DNA of 64,000 nucleotides from Lachnospira multipara LB2003 (GTDB lineage Bacteria > Bacillota > Clostridia > Lachnospirales > Lachnospiraceae), in the NCBI RefSeq assembly GCF_000702205.1, contig NZ_JNKW01000001.1, forward strand, positions 1 to 64,000, written 5' to 3'. Both the position numbers and the translations under genes were made by a program. The notes beneath the pieces were generated by a model. That model was given only the letters and a program-made list of their open reading frames with translations, searched no databases and was not told where the DNA came from. Shown here piece by piece: positions 56,058-64,000 of this stretch; positions within the stretch are counted from its first letter, which is position 1, and every line of letters starts with the position of its first letter.

Positions 56058-57689
56058 ATGGGAGATATAAAAAAACAAATAATAGATTTGCTAAATGAAA
56101 CACCAACACTGCCTGTTTTATTTGTTGGATCAGGTTTATCAAGGAGATATCTTAATCTTCCGGATTGGGAAGGATTGTTAAAGCATTTTGCTGAGTATTT
56201 GAGTAAGCCGTATTCTTATTATTACAATGAGGCAAAAAATGATGATTCATTGAAGGACGAAAGTTTATTGCTTCCAAGAGTAGCTGATTTTATAGAGAAA
56301 GAATTCAATAAAGTTTGGTTTGAAAATGAAGAGTTTGAGAGTCAAAGAGAAAAATATAAAGATGAAATTGATGCCAAGATTTCACCTTTTAAAATTGCAA
56401 TGGCTGACTATTTTAACACGAAGAGTGGCAAGACAACCTCATCATATTCAAAAGAAATAGAATCATTAAAAGAAATTACTGAGAAAAACATAAGTTGTAT
56501 TATTACAACAAACTACGACTTGTTTTTTGAAAAAATACTTGGGGACTCTTTTCAAAAATATGTTGGTCAAAGTGAATTAATGTTTTCTAAAACAATTGAG
56601 TTGGCAGAGTTATACAAAATTCATGGTTGTTGTACTAAACCGGAGTCTTTGGTAATTAATAAAAATGATTATCAAGAGTTTATGGATAAGCAAAAATACC
56701 TTAGTGCTAAACTCCTGACTATTTTTTTGGAGCATCCGATTATTTTTATTGGATATAGTCTTACGGATACAAATATTCGGAAAATACTAGAATCAATTAC
56801 AGATTGTCTTGAAGATGAGCAATTGCAGCAATTAAAAAATAGGCTGATTTTTATTGAGTGGAATAATACGGATGGTGACGACGAAATAAAAGAGCGTATA
56901 TTTAGCTTTGATAATCAGAAAAGTATAACAATGCAGAGCTTTTGCATTAAAGATTACGCTATATTGTATAATGCAATTCATTCAATTCATGCAAAATATG
57001 AAGTTCGTAACTTAAGACGAATTAAGCAGCAGTTGTATGAATTAGTTGCGACAAATAAACCTACTGAAAAACTATTCGTGGCAACAGAATTGGATAATGA
57101 TAATCCGGATATTGAGTTTGTTGTAGGAATTGGAGTGTATGGAAAATTTGGTGATACAGGGTATAGTGGATTAAATCTTAATCAGCTATATAGATATGTT
57201 TTAGGTCTTGGAAATACTAATTTAAAATCTGATCTGATTTTGAAGAAAACGATTCCAGATTTGTATAATGGAAGTTCAAAATTACCTGTTTGTAGAATGG
57301 TGTCACAGTGCAACGATAAGGATAATATTAGCGATAGAGCAAAGAAATCGTTAGTAAAATCAATTGATGATTTCAGGACTGAAGAAAACAGAAAAAAGAT
57401 TAAGAGAGACGGATATCGTCATTTAGATGTATCACTAATGTATTACTATGAGAACCATAAATTAAGTCAAGTACTTAGTTTAGTTCCGTTATTAGATCCA
57501 GATGAGATTGATGTTGATGATTTATATCGAGTTTTGGTTCGAGCAATAGATGATGATAGTACTCTGCTTGATGAAGAAAAAAAGGTAGATAATCCCAATA
57601 ATTCTGCTTTAAGAAAATGTATTAGCATATGGGATTGGTTAAAATATCATAAAGCAGCAGAAAAAAGGTTAAAAGAACTAGGAATATAG
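56058..57689 (+). CDS. SIR2-domain defence-type protein
   Basis: The protein has 543 residues from the ATG at 56058, preceded by GGGAGG; a TTG at 56046 overlaps that site. The SIR2 fold (about 15-290) shows the NAD loop LFVGSGLSRR (21-30), TNYD (151-154) and the catalytic-site His189 in YKIHG, then IFIGYSLTDTN. The C-terminal 250 residues match nothing that I recognise and are probably the sensor or oligomerisation part. Stand-alone SIR2 proteins in such islands deplete NAD on phage infection. TATAAT lies at 56034-56039. It is distinct from the SirTM enzyme at 36769. Confidence 0.82.
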   Translation: MGDIKKQIIDLLNETPTLPVLFVGSGLSRRYLNLPDWEGLLKHFAEYLSKPYSYYYNEAKNDDSLKDESLLLPRVADFIEKEFNKVWFENEEFESQREKYKDEIDAKISPFKIAMADYFNTKSGKTTSSYSKEIESLKEITEKNISCIITTNYDLFFEKILGDSFQKYVGQSELMFSKTIELAELYKIHGCCTKPESLVINKNDYQEFMDKQKYLSAKLLTIFLEHPIIFIGYSLTDTNIRKILESITDCLEDEQLQQLKNRLIFIEWNNTDGDDEIKERIFSFDNQKSITMQSFCIKDYAILYNAIHSIHAKYEVRNLRRIKQQLYELVATNKPTEKLFVATELDNDNPDIEFVVGIGVYGKFGDTGYSGLNLNQLYRYVLGLGNTNLKSDLILKKTIPDLYNGSSKLPVCRMVSQCNDKDNISDRAKKSLVKSIDDFRTEENRKKIKRDGYRHLDVSLMYYYENHKLSQVLSLVPLLDPDEIDVDDLYRVLVRAIDDDSTLLDEEKKVDNPNNSALRKCISIWDWLKYHKAAEKRLKELGI

Positions 57690-57745
57690 TTTTTTTAAAA
57701 TAATATGCCTGCTCTCTGAAAAGTTTTTGAAGGGGTGATGCTTTT

Positions 57746-58555
57746 ATGGTAGATGAAATTAAGAATATCCGTATCGTGTCCAACAATATCTGTTATGGAC
57801 ATGAGCCTGGTGCTGATGATGAAGTCGAACAATATATTACTATTTCTTCAACGGGAAGAGTATGGTTTTCTGCACGAAATTATCAGCAGTATTGTAATAG
57901 TAAGGACTATTGCCGTAAGAAGCAGACAAGCATTGATAAATGGAAGACAGAGTTTCTCTTACGCTTAATAGATAATATTTCAGAGAATATGTCTTTTGTA
58001 ACAGACGTTGGATCTTATGATTTGGAAATCAGGTATTCAAATGATACAAAGAGGAGAATATCAGGGTCTCTTATCGGAGGTGTATATTCACATGCCTATG
58101 GAGATGAAAATAATGTTGATGTTACCAGATTAATCAGAAGATATATTCCTGTATATGGATTATGAGCTTTCGATGGTTCTACAGCTCCTGATTATGAAGG
58201 GAAAAAAGCGGTTTTTCTTTTTGCTGAAGCGTGGGAGAGATTTTTCAAGAATCCTGATTCAAGTAAAGACTTTGAAGATGGATTTGGACGTGAGTGTGAG
58301 TCTTTAGGCTTTCAGATGGATTGCGGAGAAAAGTTTGTTTTTGAATGCAAGAAGAGAGGATGTAAGACTCCTTATGGCGAAGGTTTAAAAGAAGCTGTAG
58401 CTGATATAGATGATATTGAAGTTATCGGTTCAGGTGCATTTTCATATTGGAGAGGTTTAACACATTGGGATTATATGTATCATTTAGGACCGAAAGAATG
58501 TGGAATTTTTCTATGCTTATTGCGTAGGCTTAAGGAATTAACCAGTAAGAAATAG
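57746..58555 (+). pseudogene. Unknown-function gene interrupted by one in-frame TGA
   Basis: The first part (139 residues, MVDEIKNIRIVSNN...RRYIPVYGL) ends at a TGA (58163-58165). The same frame continues directly as AFDGSTAPDYEGKK and stays open for 129 codons to TAG at 58553-58555. No start codon with a ribosome site lies at the head of the second part. A TGG to TGA change would explain it (GLWAFDG). The whole product would be about 269 residues. The family is not recognised; the first half is beta-rich. Confidence 0.75.
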
Positions 58556-58567
58556 GTGCAATGTATC

Positions 58568-58768
58568 ATGGAAACAATGCGTCATTGGATAGCGCGCGAG
58601 CATTTACATATGTTTTTTGGTGGTGAAATTGATAAGGATAAGATTATAGATTTATGTGGTTTAGTTAATCCATGGTCGCATAATCCTGGAGATGAGCAAT
58701 TCGATGTTCTTAAGCTTATAGATAACTATATTAGTATTCTTAAGCAGCGAGAGCAGTTTTATCTATAA
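58568..58768 (+). CDS. Small helical protein of unknown function
   Basis: The 66-residue frame starts METMRHWIAREHLHMFFGGE (ATG at 58568), with TAGGTG 9 bases upstream. It follows the interrupted gene in the same frame and lies 30 bp before the KAP NTPase gene. It is predicted to be helical and has no known domain. It could be a small partner of the preceding gene or of the NTPase. Confidence 0.5.
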   Translation: METMRHWIAREHLHMFFGGEIDKDKIIDLCGLVNPWSHNPGDEQFDVLKLIDNYISILKQREQFYL

Positions 58769-58797
58769 CAATTATTATTTTGGGAGGGAGAAAAATA

Positions 58798-60174
58798 ATG
58801 GAATCATATGAGTTAAGAGATACAAATGAGAATATTAAAGAAACTTTATTACATGATTCACTTTTTAGAAATATATATTTATACAGATTTTTAGATTTAT
58901 TAAATACTATCGATGACAGTGTGTCACTTGCAGTAAATGGTAGATGGGGAACAGGAAAAACTTTTTTTGTTAAACAAGCTAAGTTATTGCTCGAAGCAGA
59001 GAATCCATTTTTTGAAAATAGACAATACTATAATGAGGTAAAAAATATTTTATCTTGGAAAAATCATAAGGCTGAAATTGACCAGGAATTTGTTCCAGTG
59101 TTACCAGTTTATTACGATGCTTGGATGAATGATAATGCAAAAGATCCGGTATTATCACTTGTTTATGAGATTATTAATCAACTTGATTTAAAGGATGAGA
59201 TAAAAGGTAAGCCTGAGTTTAAGGATATTATAAAAGGGGTTGTAAATCCTTTTATCGAGAAAACGACCGGTGTTAATATTGAAAAGTTTTTAGACTCTCT
59301 TGATAGTAAAGATTATTTAGAAGAAATTTCTACACAGCAGCTTGTTCATGAACGGGTTGCTGAATTTATATCAGACGTTATAAAGGAACGTGGAAATCGT
59401 TTGGTTATTTTTATTGATGAATTAGATCGTTGTCGCCCAGATTATGCAGTTAACCTTTTGGAGCGTATAAAACACTATTTTAGTAACGAAAATGTTACTT
59501 ATGTTTTTTCTGTAAATATTGATGAGCTCCAGCATACAATAAAACGTTTTTATGGTGATGGATTCAGTTCGACTGAGTACTTGGATCGTTTTTTTGACTT
59601 AACGATAGATATTCCGATGATAGATGTAGATAAGTATTTTAACTCTATTTGTTTTGCATCCAATGATTTAGTGTCATCTGTTTGTAAAGTTGTGGTATCA
59701 AAGCTTGATTTTAGTATGAGGCAGACTGAGAGATTTGCAAAAATCATAAAAATTGCAATTTATAATAATAGGTTTTATAAAAATAGATCGAATTCGGAAG
59801 AAGATAGGGCAAAGTTTTTTATGATGGCTAATGTTGCGCCTTTGATTATTGGATTAAGAATGGCAGACATTAAGAAATATAGAAAGTTCATTGATGGTAA
59901 CGAAGCATCATTTATGCTTGAAGTATACGAAGGTGATAATAAAGATTTAGTAGATCATTTTATGCTTAAACAAAATGAAGTCTTTAAAACTGGTAATAAT
60001 GCCGCAAATGAAGTGGATTTTAACCAGCGATTAACAGAGATATATGAAGCGATTTTTAATTATGATAAATCCAATTCATATCAAAAAGAAATTGGAATTA
60101 TGACGTTTGACAAGAACAGTAAAGCATGGTTATTGAATGTGATTAATTTGTTTTCATTACAGATTGAGTTTTAA
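58798..60174 (+). CDS. KAP-family P-loop NTPase
   Basis: The protein has 458 residues from the ATG at 58798 (GGGAGGG upstream). Walker A NGRWGTGKT is at 47-55, and Walker B VIFIDELDRCRP is at 203-214, where the DELDRC signature defines the KAP group. Many KAP NTPases have membrane helices between the Walker motifs; this one has none. A membrane-anchored protein follows two genes later and may supply them. KAP proteins recur in bacterial anti-phage loci, but mechanisms are mostly unknown. Confidence 0.85.
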   Translation: MESYELRDTNENIKETLLHDSLFRNIYLYRFLDLLNTIDDSVSLAVNGRWGTGKTFFVKQAKLLLEAENPFFENRQYYNEVKNILSWKNHKAEIDQEFVPVLPVYYDAWMNDNAKDPVLSLVYEIINQLDLKDEIKGKPEFKDIIKGVVNPFIEKTTGVNIEKFLDSLDSKDYLEEISTQQLVHERVAEFISDVIKERGNRLVIFIDELDRCRPDYAVNLLERIKHYFSNENVTYVFSVNIDELQHTIKRFYGDGFSSTEYLDRFFDLTIDIPMIDVDKYFNSICFASNDLVSSVCKVVVSKLDFSMRQTERFAKIIKIAIYNNRFYKNRSNSEEDRAKFFMMANVAPLIIGLRMADIKKYRKFIDGNEASFMLEVYEGDNKDLVDHFMLKQNEVFKTGNNAANEVDFNQRLTEIYEAIFNYDKSNSYQKEIGIMTFDKNSKAWLLNVINLFSLQIEF

Positions 60175-60211
60175 TGTATTTGGATGAATAAATAGAAATG
60201 GTGGATGAATA

Positions 60212-60442
60212 ATGACTGAATATTTGTGGGATGGAGAAATGGATTGTGGCTGGGAGTCGCTAGAAGAAAAGGTTAAGGATACAGCTGTGAGATTTCAAGA
60301 TGAGCTGCTTGAAATTTTGCAATATTCTCCTTATGAAAAATCTAGGGAGCTAATAAATAAAGAGTCTATGGCTCAATTTGTAGATATTGCAAGGGTGATG
60401 TCTGAACAATTAGAAAATAAAAACACATTTGTAGAAGATTAA
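60212..60442 (+). CDS. Small acidic protein of unknown function
   Basis: The 76-residue protein starts MTEYLWDGEMDCGWESLEEK, with GGTGG before the ATG. It is acidic and helical without known motifs. It lies between the KAP NTPase and the membrane-anchored protein, with 37-bp and 15-bp gaps, and is probably part of the same operon. Confidence 0.6.
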   Translation: MTEYLWDGEMDCGWESLEEKVKDTAVRFQDELLEILQYSPYEKSRELINKESMAQFVDIARVMSEQLENKNTFVED

Positions 60443-60457
60443 GAGGGGTGGCATCAA

Positions 60458-61267
60458 ATGGGAGAAAAATACTATAAACCAATATTAAAGGATGGAGATC
60501 ATTTAGTGCGTTCTTCAAAGAATCCAGAAAGAGTTAGAGGGCAATCCCGTGATGCAGATAATAAGAATCCGGATATTGTTGAATGGGAAGAGATTGAAAT
60601 AGAAGATAACTCATATAATTATGAGCCTATTCCATATGAAGAGAGGCAGGTTCAATTATCTCCGGAAGAAGAACGTATAGCACAAGCAATAGGTGAAGCT
60701 TTAGGAGCTGCAATTGTAGCTGGAGCGGTATGGCTTATAGATAAGAAGGTGACTCCATGGTGGAAAAGAACTGCTTGGCCATGGATAAAAGAAAAAGGTA
60801 ATGATGCGATTGCTTTTTTTAAGGGAGAAGAAAAAACTAAGACGAAACAGAATAAAAAGGTGGAGATTTCAACTGAACTAATAAGTGTTTCTTCTCAGAT
60901 AGATGAAGCTTTTGAACGCTTTTATATCGAAATGGATGAGAAGGAAGCGAAGCAACATATCCTGAAAATCTTATTTCATATGCTTGAAATTGCAAATGAA
61001 ATAAGAATTATGAGTAATGCGCAGATAAAGCATAATGATGAAAGCGAAGAAGAATATTCACGTAGGATAGATGTTTCAGAACAGTATTTGACAGATAAGG
61101 TGGCATCAAATCTAGATAGAATTCTTTCCAACAAAGAATTACAGCTAGATGCAATGACCTCAAAAGAACTATTTGGATTATTTGGTGGTGGAGTAACAAT
61201 GAATGGTGAGTATATTCCAGTTGAGTCACGGAAGGTTTATGAAGCAATATTGGCACAAAATGTTTAA
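60458..61267 (+). CDS. Membrane-anchored partner protein of the KAP operon
   Basis: The 269-residue protein has a charged N-terminal tail (about 1-70), one hydrophobic segment (AIGEALGAAIVAGAVWLI, about 76-94) followed by an aromatic, basic stretch (WWKRTAWPWIKEKG), and a helical C-terminal domain (about 130-269) without known motifs. GAGGGGTGG precedes the ATG. Position and topology suggest a membrane effector or anchor for the KAP NTPase. No family was recognised. A terminator follows. Confidence 0.65.
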   Translation: MGEKYYKPILKDGDHLVRSSKNPERVRGQSRDADNKNPDIVEWEEIEIEDNSYNYEPIPYEERQVQLSPEEERIAQAIGEALGAAIVAGAVWLIDKKVTPWWKRTAWPWIKEKGNDAIAFFKGEEKTKTKQNKKVEISTELISVSSQIDEAFERFYIEMDEKEAKQHILKILFHMLEIANEIRIMSNAQIKHNDESEEEYSRRIDVSEQYLTDKVASNLDRILSNKELQLDAMTSKELFGLFGGGVTMNGEYIPVESRKVYEAILAQNV

Positions 61268-61284
61268 AATCAGAATTGTAGGTT

Positions 61285-61313
61285 GGCTGTCCTAATATAG
61301 GGACAGCCGTTTT
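61285..61313 (+). terminator. Intrinsic terminator of the KAP operon
   Basis: GGCTGTCC and GGACAGCC form a perfect 8-bp stem, followed by GTTTTG. About 240 bp of sequence without a gene follows. Confidence 0.85.
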
Positions 61314-61561
61314 GTTACCATTAGAATCATAAAAGATGGAGTGTACGATTTTAGCGGCTGTCAGATGTTTTTGATACTTTATAGATTATTATTGCAAACA
61401 TTCGTTCGAGATGTTATAATTTCAATTAGGAAGTAACAAAAGTATGTGGGTTACTATATCCGCAAATGAAAGTGTTGGATATGGGTTTTTGGCAGATAGA
61501 TTTTGATAAGGATTAAATAAAGGTTTAAGCAAGGCTCATTAATAATTAGGGGGTATTATCT

Positions 61562-62662
61562 ATGCCATTTCAAATAGTTAGAAACGACATTACAAAAATG
61601 CAAGTTGATGCCATAGTAAATACAGCAAACCCTATGCCAGGATATGGTGCAGGGATTGATAGTGCTGTCTATGAAGCGGCTGGTAAAGATAAACTTTTAG
61701 CAAAACGTCATGAGATAGGTGCTATTTATAAAGGTACATCTGTCATTACTGATGGTTATAATCTATCAGCAAAATTCATCATTCATACAGTGGGAACCGC
61801 TTGGCAAGGCGGTAAAGCTGGTGAGGAAGATATTATTAGAAAATGCTATAGAAGCGTGTTTGATGTTGCGGTTAATAACAATATCTCAAGTCTTGCAATA
61901 CCGCTTTTAGCTTCAGGTAGCTACGGATTTCCTAAAGGTATTGCTCTAAGGATAGCGCTGTCAGAGATTGAAGCATTCATGTCGGAGAGTGATATGGATA
62001 TTTACCTTGTTGTTTTTGATGAAAAATCAGTTTCCTTGTCTTCTGAATTGTATGGGGATATAGATGAGTATATCAATGACAATTATGTAGAAGAAAAGAA
62101 TCAAGAAGAATATCCTGATTCAAATGGAAGAAATGAAAGGGTTGTACAGAGGTCTGAATCTTTTGCAGGCGGATTAGCTTCTAATGGCGCTGCTCCAACA
62201 TTTTCAAAAGCAAATAAGGCTGCACGTAAAGATGAAGAGGAAATGCTTTCTGATGTGTGCCTATCAGCACCGATATTAGAGGAAGAAAGAAGCCTAGACG
62301 ATGTTGTAAATAATCTGGACAAAACCTTTATGGAACTTGTTTTTTCATTTGCTGATGCAAAAGGACTTACTGATGTTGAGGTTCAAAAGAAGGCGAATCT
62401 TGATAGAAAGGCATTTTCTAAGCTTAAATGTGGAACTACAAAGAATCCTAGTAAATCCACAGCTCTTGCTTTAGCAGTAGCCCTAGAATTGAATTTAGAT
62501 GATACAAAGGATCTTCTTTCAAGAGCAGGACTAGCATTGTCTCCATGCAGTAAGCAGGATGTTATAGTGCAGTACTTTATCGAGAAGAAAGCTTATGACA
62601 TATATGAAATCAATCTAGCTCTTTTTGAACATGGAGAACAACTGCTTGGTACGCAAGTCTAG
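61562..62662 (+). CDS. Macrodomain fused to a helical (HTH-like) C-terminal domain
   Basis: The 366-residue protein has an N-terminal macrodomain (about 1-165) with RNDITKMQVDAIVNTANP and LLASGSYGFPKG, the ADP-ribose binding loops. A charged linker (about 175-250) joins a C-terminal domain (about 255-366) with LTDVEVQKKANLDRKAFSKL and LALAVALELNLDDTKDLL, which reads like a CI-type helix-turn-helix. GGGGG precedes the ATG. It belongs with the VWA and ADP-ribosylglycohydrolase genes downstream. It could sense ADP-ribose and act on DNA, but that is inferred. Confidence 0.85.
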   Translation: MPFQIVRNDITKMQVDAIVNTANPMPGYGAGIDSAVYEAAGKDKLLAKRHEIGAIYKGTSVITDGYNLSAKFIIHTVGTAWQGGKAGEEDIIRKCYRSVFDVAVNNNISSLAIPLLASGSYGFPKGIALRIALSEIEAFMSESDMDIYLVVFDEKSVSLSSELYGDIDEYINDNYVEEKNQEEYPDSNGRNERVVQRSESFAGGLASNGAAPTFSKANKAARKDEEEMLSDVCLSAPILEEERSLDDVVNNLDKTFMELVFSFADAKGLTDVEVQKKANLDRKAFSKLKCGTTKNPSKSTALALAVALELNLDDTKDLLSRAGLALSPCSKQDVIVQYFIEKKAYDIYEINLALFEHGEQLLGTQV

Positions 62663-62709
62663 TAAATGTCGCCTGGCAAGTGACCGGTAAAAATTAATAT
62701 CAAGATATA

Positions 62710-62751
62710 ATTACCTCAGAAACAAGCAAATAAGCTAATTACGGAGGTAAT
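62710..62751 (+). promoter_or_regulatory. Hairpin hiding the VWA gene ribosome site
   Basis: ATTACCTC (62710-62717) pairs with GAGGTAAT (62744-62751), which contains the GGAGGT ribosome site for the ATG at 62756. The loop is 26 bases. It predicts translational control or dependence on coupling. Confidence 0.55.
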
Positions 62752-62755
62752 CGTT

Positions 62756-63457
62756 ATGAGAGAAAACTTAACAGAAATCGTATTTATTCTTGACAGAAGT
62801 GGCTCTATGAGCGGACTTGAATCTGATACTATTGGTGGATTTAATTCTATGATTGCTAAGCAGCAGAAAGAAGAAGGGGAGGCTATTGTTTCCACCGTTC
62901 TTTTTGATGATGAAACAGATGTAATTCATGACAGAGTAGCTATTGGTGAAGTAAAGAAGCTTACAGAAGAAGATTATTATGTTCGCGGCTGCACTGCACT
63001 TTTGGATGCGGTAGGTGGAGCAATTCATCATATCGGTAATGTTCATAAGTATGCAAGAGAAGAGGATAGACCGGCTAAGACCTTGTTTGTTATTACAACA
63101 GATGGTTTGGAAAATGCAAGCAGACATTATTCCTTCAAGGATGTTAAGCGACAAATCAAGCGTCAGCAAGAAAAGTATCACTGGGAATTCATTTTCCTAG
63201 GAGCCAATATTGATGCTATAGAAGTTGCAGAAAATATGGGCATTAGTAAAGACAGAGCAGCAAATTATAATTGTGATGAACTAGGAACAGCCCTTAATTA
63301 TCAGGTTCTTGAAGCTGCCGTAACACGAGTAAGAAAATGCAAAGCCGCGGATATGGCTATGACATTTGCAGGTGGAGCATGGAAAGCAGACATTGACCGT
63401 GATTACGAGAAGCGCGGGAAGAAGAACGGGAAGAAGAACGGAAGGAGGGTAAGATAA
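62756..63457 (+). CDS. VWA-domain protein
   Basis: The 233-residue protein is a von Willebrand factor A domain with the MIDAS motif DRSGS (Asp13, Ser15, Ser17), a later Thr in GCTALLDA, and TTDG. It has no signal peptide or membrane segment, so it is a cytoplasmic protein-protein interaction domain. The C-terminus is a very basic tail (KKNGKKNGRRVR) built from a short tandem DNA repeat (GGGAAGAAGAAC). Its stop overlaps the start of the ADP-ribosylglycohydrolase gene by one base, so the two are coupled. Confidence 0.88.
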   Translation: MRENLTEIVFILDRSGSMSGLESDTIGGFNSMIAKQQKEEGEAIVSTVLFDDETDVIHDRVAIGEVKKLTEEDYYVRGCTALLDAVGGAIHHIGNVHKYAREEDRPAKTLFVITTDGLENASRHYSFKDVKRQIKRQQEKYHWEFIFLGANIDAIEVAENMGISKDRAANYNCDELGTALNYQVLEAAVTRVRKCKAADMAMTFAGGAWKADIDRDYEKRGKKNGKKNGRRVR

Positions 63458-64000
63458 TGATTGGTGCAATTATTGGAGATATTGTCGGCAGTCCTTATGA
63501 ATTTGATCGCGGTGAGAAAATAAAGGATTTTGGCCCATTATTCATAGATGAGTCTGAATATACAGATGATTCTGTTATGACAATTGCCGTAGCAGATGGC
63601 CTCATGAAGGCAGGTCTTATGAAAGCTGGTCCTATGAAAGCTGGCCTGAATTGTGATAATGAAACAATTAGGCGTGAAGTAATAAAGGCAATGAAGACTT
63701 GGGGGCGTAAGTATCCAAAAGCTGGATATGGAGGCATATTTATTTGCTGGTTACAGCATGAGGATGAAGGCCCATATGGAAGCTGGGGCAATGGTTCTGC
63801 TATGCGTGTATCTTCTGTTGGATGGCTTTATGACACCATAGATCGTACAAGAGAAGTAGCACGGATTACAGCAGAGGTTACTCATAATCATCCTGAAGGA
63901 ATAAAAGGCGCAGAAGCTACAGCTTCAGCAATTTTCCTGGCTCGTACAGGAAAATTAAAGGATGAGATTAGAAAATATATTGTAGATGAGTTTGGATATG
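63457..64000 (+). CDS. ADP-ribosylglycohydrolase family protein, partial (runs off the right edge)
   Basis: The first 181 residues show MIGAIIGDIVGSPYEF, YTDDSVMT (the metal-binding Thr/Asp/Asp of DraG/ARH enzymes), the conserved GNGSAMRVSSVGWL, and TAEVTHNHPEGIKGAEA. The enzyme class removes ADP-ribose from arginine, serine or DNA bases. AAGGAGGG precedes the ATG. The C-terminal metal site is outside the window. A three-unit GLMKA-type insertion after ADGLMKA is unusual. Confidence 0.9.
   Translation, partial: MIGAIIGDIVGSPYEFDRGEKIKDFGPLFIDESEYTDDSVMTIAVADGLMKAGLMKAGPMKAGLNCDNETIRREVIKAMKTWGRKYPKAGYGGIFICWLQHEDEGPYGSWGNGSAMRVSSVGWLYDTIDRTREVARITAEVTHNHPEGIKGAEATASAIFLARTGKLKDEIRKYIVDEFGY
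63598..63642 (+). repeat. 15-bp tandem repeat inside the ADP-ribosylglycohydrolase gene
   Basis: There are three units of pattern GGYCYYATGAARGCW (63598, 63613 and 63628), encoding GLMKA, GLMKA and GPMKA. The period keeps the frame. It lies between the TDD motif helix and the next helix, so it lengthens a surface loop or helix. Confidence 0.85.

Noticed and set aside
58163-58165. Selenocysteine codon
   Set aside because: The protein has no selenoprotein-like context and the following stem is only 5 bp; nonsense mutation is simpler.

Overview
The window is low-GC DNA (about one third G+C by eye) with Gram-positive signals: strong AGGAGG ribosome binding sites, a CIRCE heat-shock site, LicT-type antiterminator RNA sites and U-tailed intrinsic terminators. 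Gene content (sucrose and beta-glucoside PTS operons, pyruvate phosphate dikinase, NADP-type isocitrate dehydrogenase, a DUF4250 protein, a PF06541 membrane protein) suggests an anaerobic Clostridia member, most likely Lachnospiraceae of the Butyrivibrio/Pseudobutyrivibrio/Roseburia kind. Family level is an inference, and no 16S or sporulation gene is present to fix it.

Positions 1-310 are the 3' end of a group II intron. Positions 341-29031 are mostly core chromosome. They hold asnB; a sucrose regulon (LacI-type ScrR, EIIBC ScrA, ScrB hydrolase, ScrK fructokinase) with a promoter and perfect operator; icd; a membrane-lipid/GTPase/folate run (PF06541, GDPD, hflX, folA); a zinc-ribbon membrane protein; a chemoreceptor; a LicT-controlled beta-glucoside operon (licT, bglP, bglA) with two antiterminator/terminator leaders; a Cof-type phosphatase; CIRCE-controlled clpB; a possible structured RNA; a DUF4250 gene and ppdK.

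Downstream of ppdK the DNA becomes accessory. Positions 29.0-35.1 kb hold three same-direction copies of a roughly 0.4-0.55 kb repeat separating small cassettes: a MarR plus radical SAM mobile pair, an AbiEi antitoxin whose toxin is reduced to a stub, and a frameshifted tandem SnoaL-like gene sharing an operator with a downstream Rrf2 regulator. Then come a zinc macrodomain/SirTM sirtuin pair, and TetR-controlled DsbA and metallo-hydrolase genes.

Positions 40.2-54.3 kb form one operon for single-stranded DNA phosphorothioation (sspD, sspB, sspC, sspA) with a putative restriction module (DEAH helicase, GHKL ATPase, phospholipase-D nuclease). It ends with a translationally coupled DUF262 plus HEPN RNase pair, which is the best candidate here for an undescribed effector. 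Positions 54.5-61.3 kb continue as a defence-like island: an RNase III paralog with two dsRNA-binding domains, a SIR2 protein, a gene broken by one in-frame TGA, and a KAP NTPase with a membrane-anchored partner. The window ends with an ADP-ribose module: a macrodomain-helical fusion, a VWA protein, and an ADP-ribosylglycohydrolase that runs off the edge.
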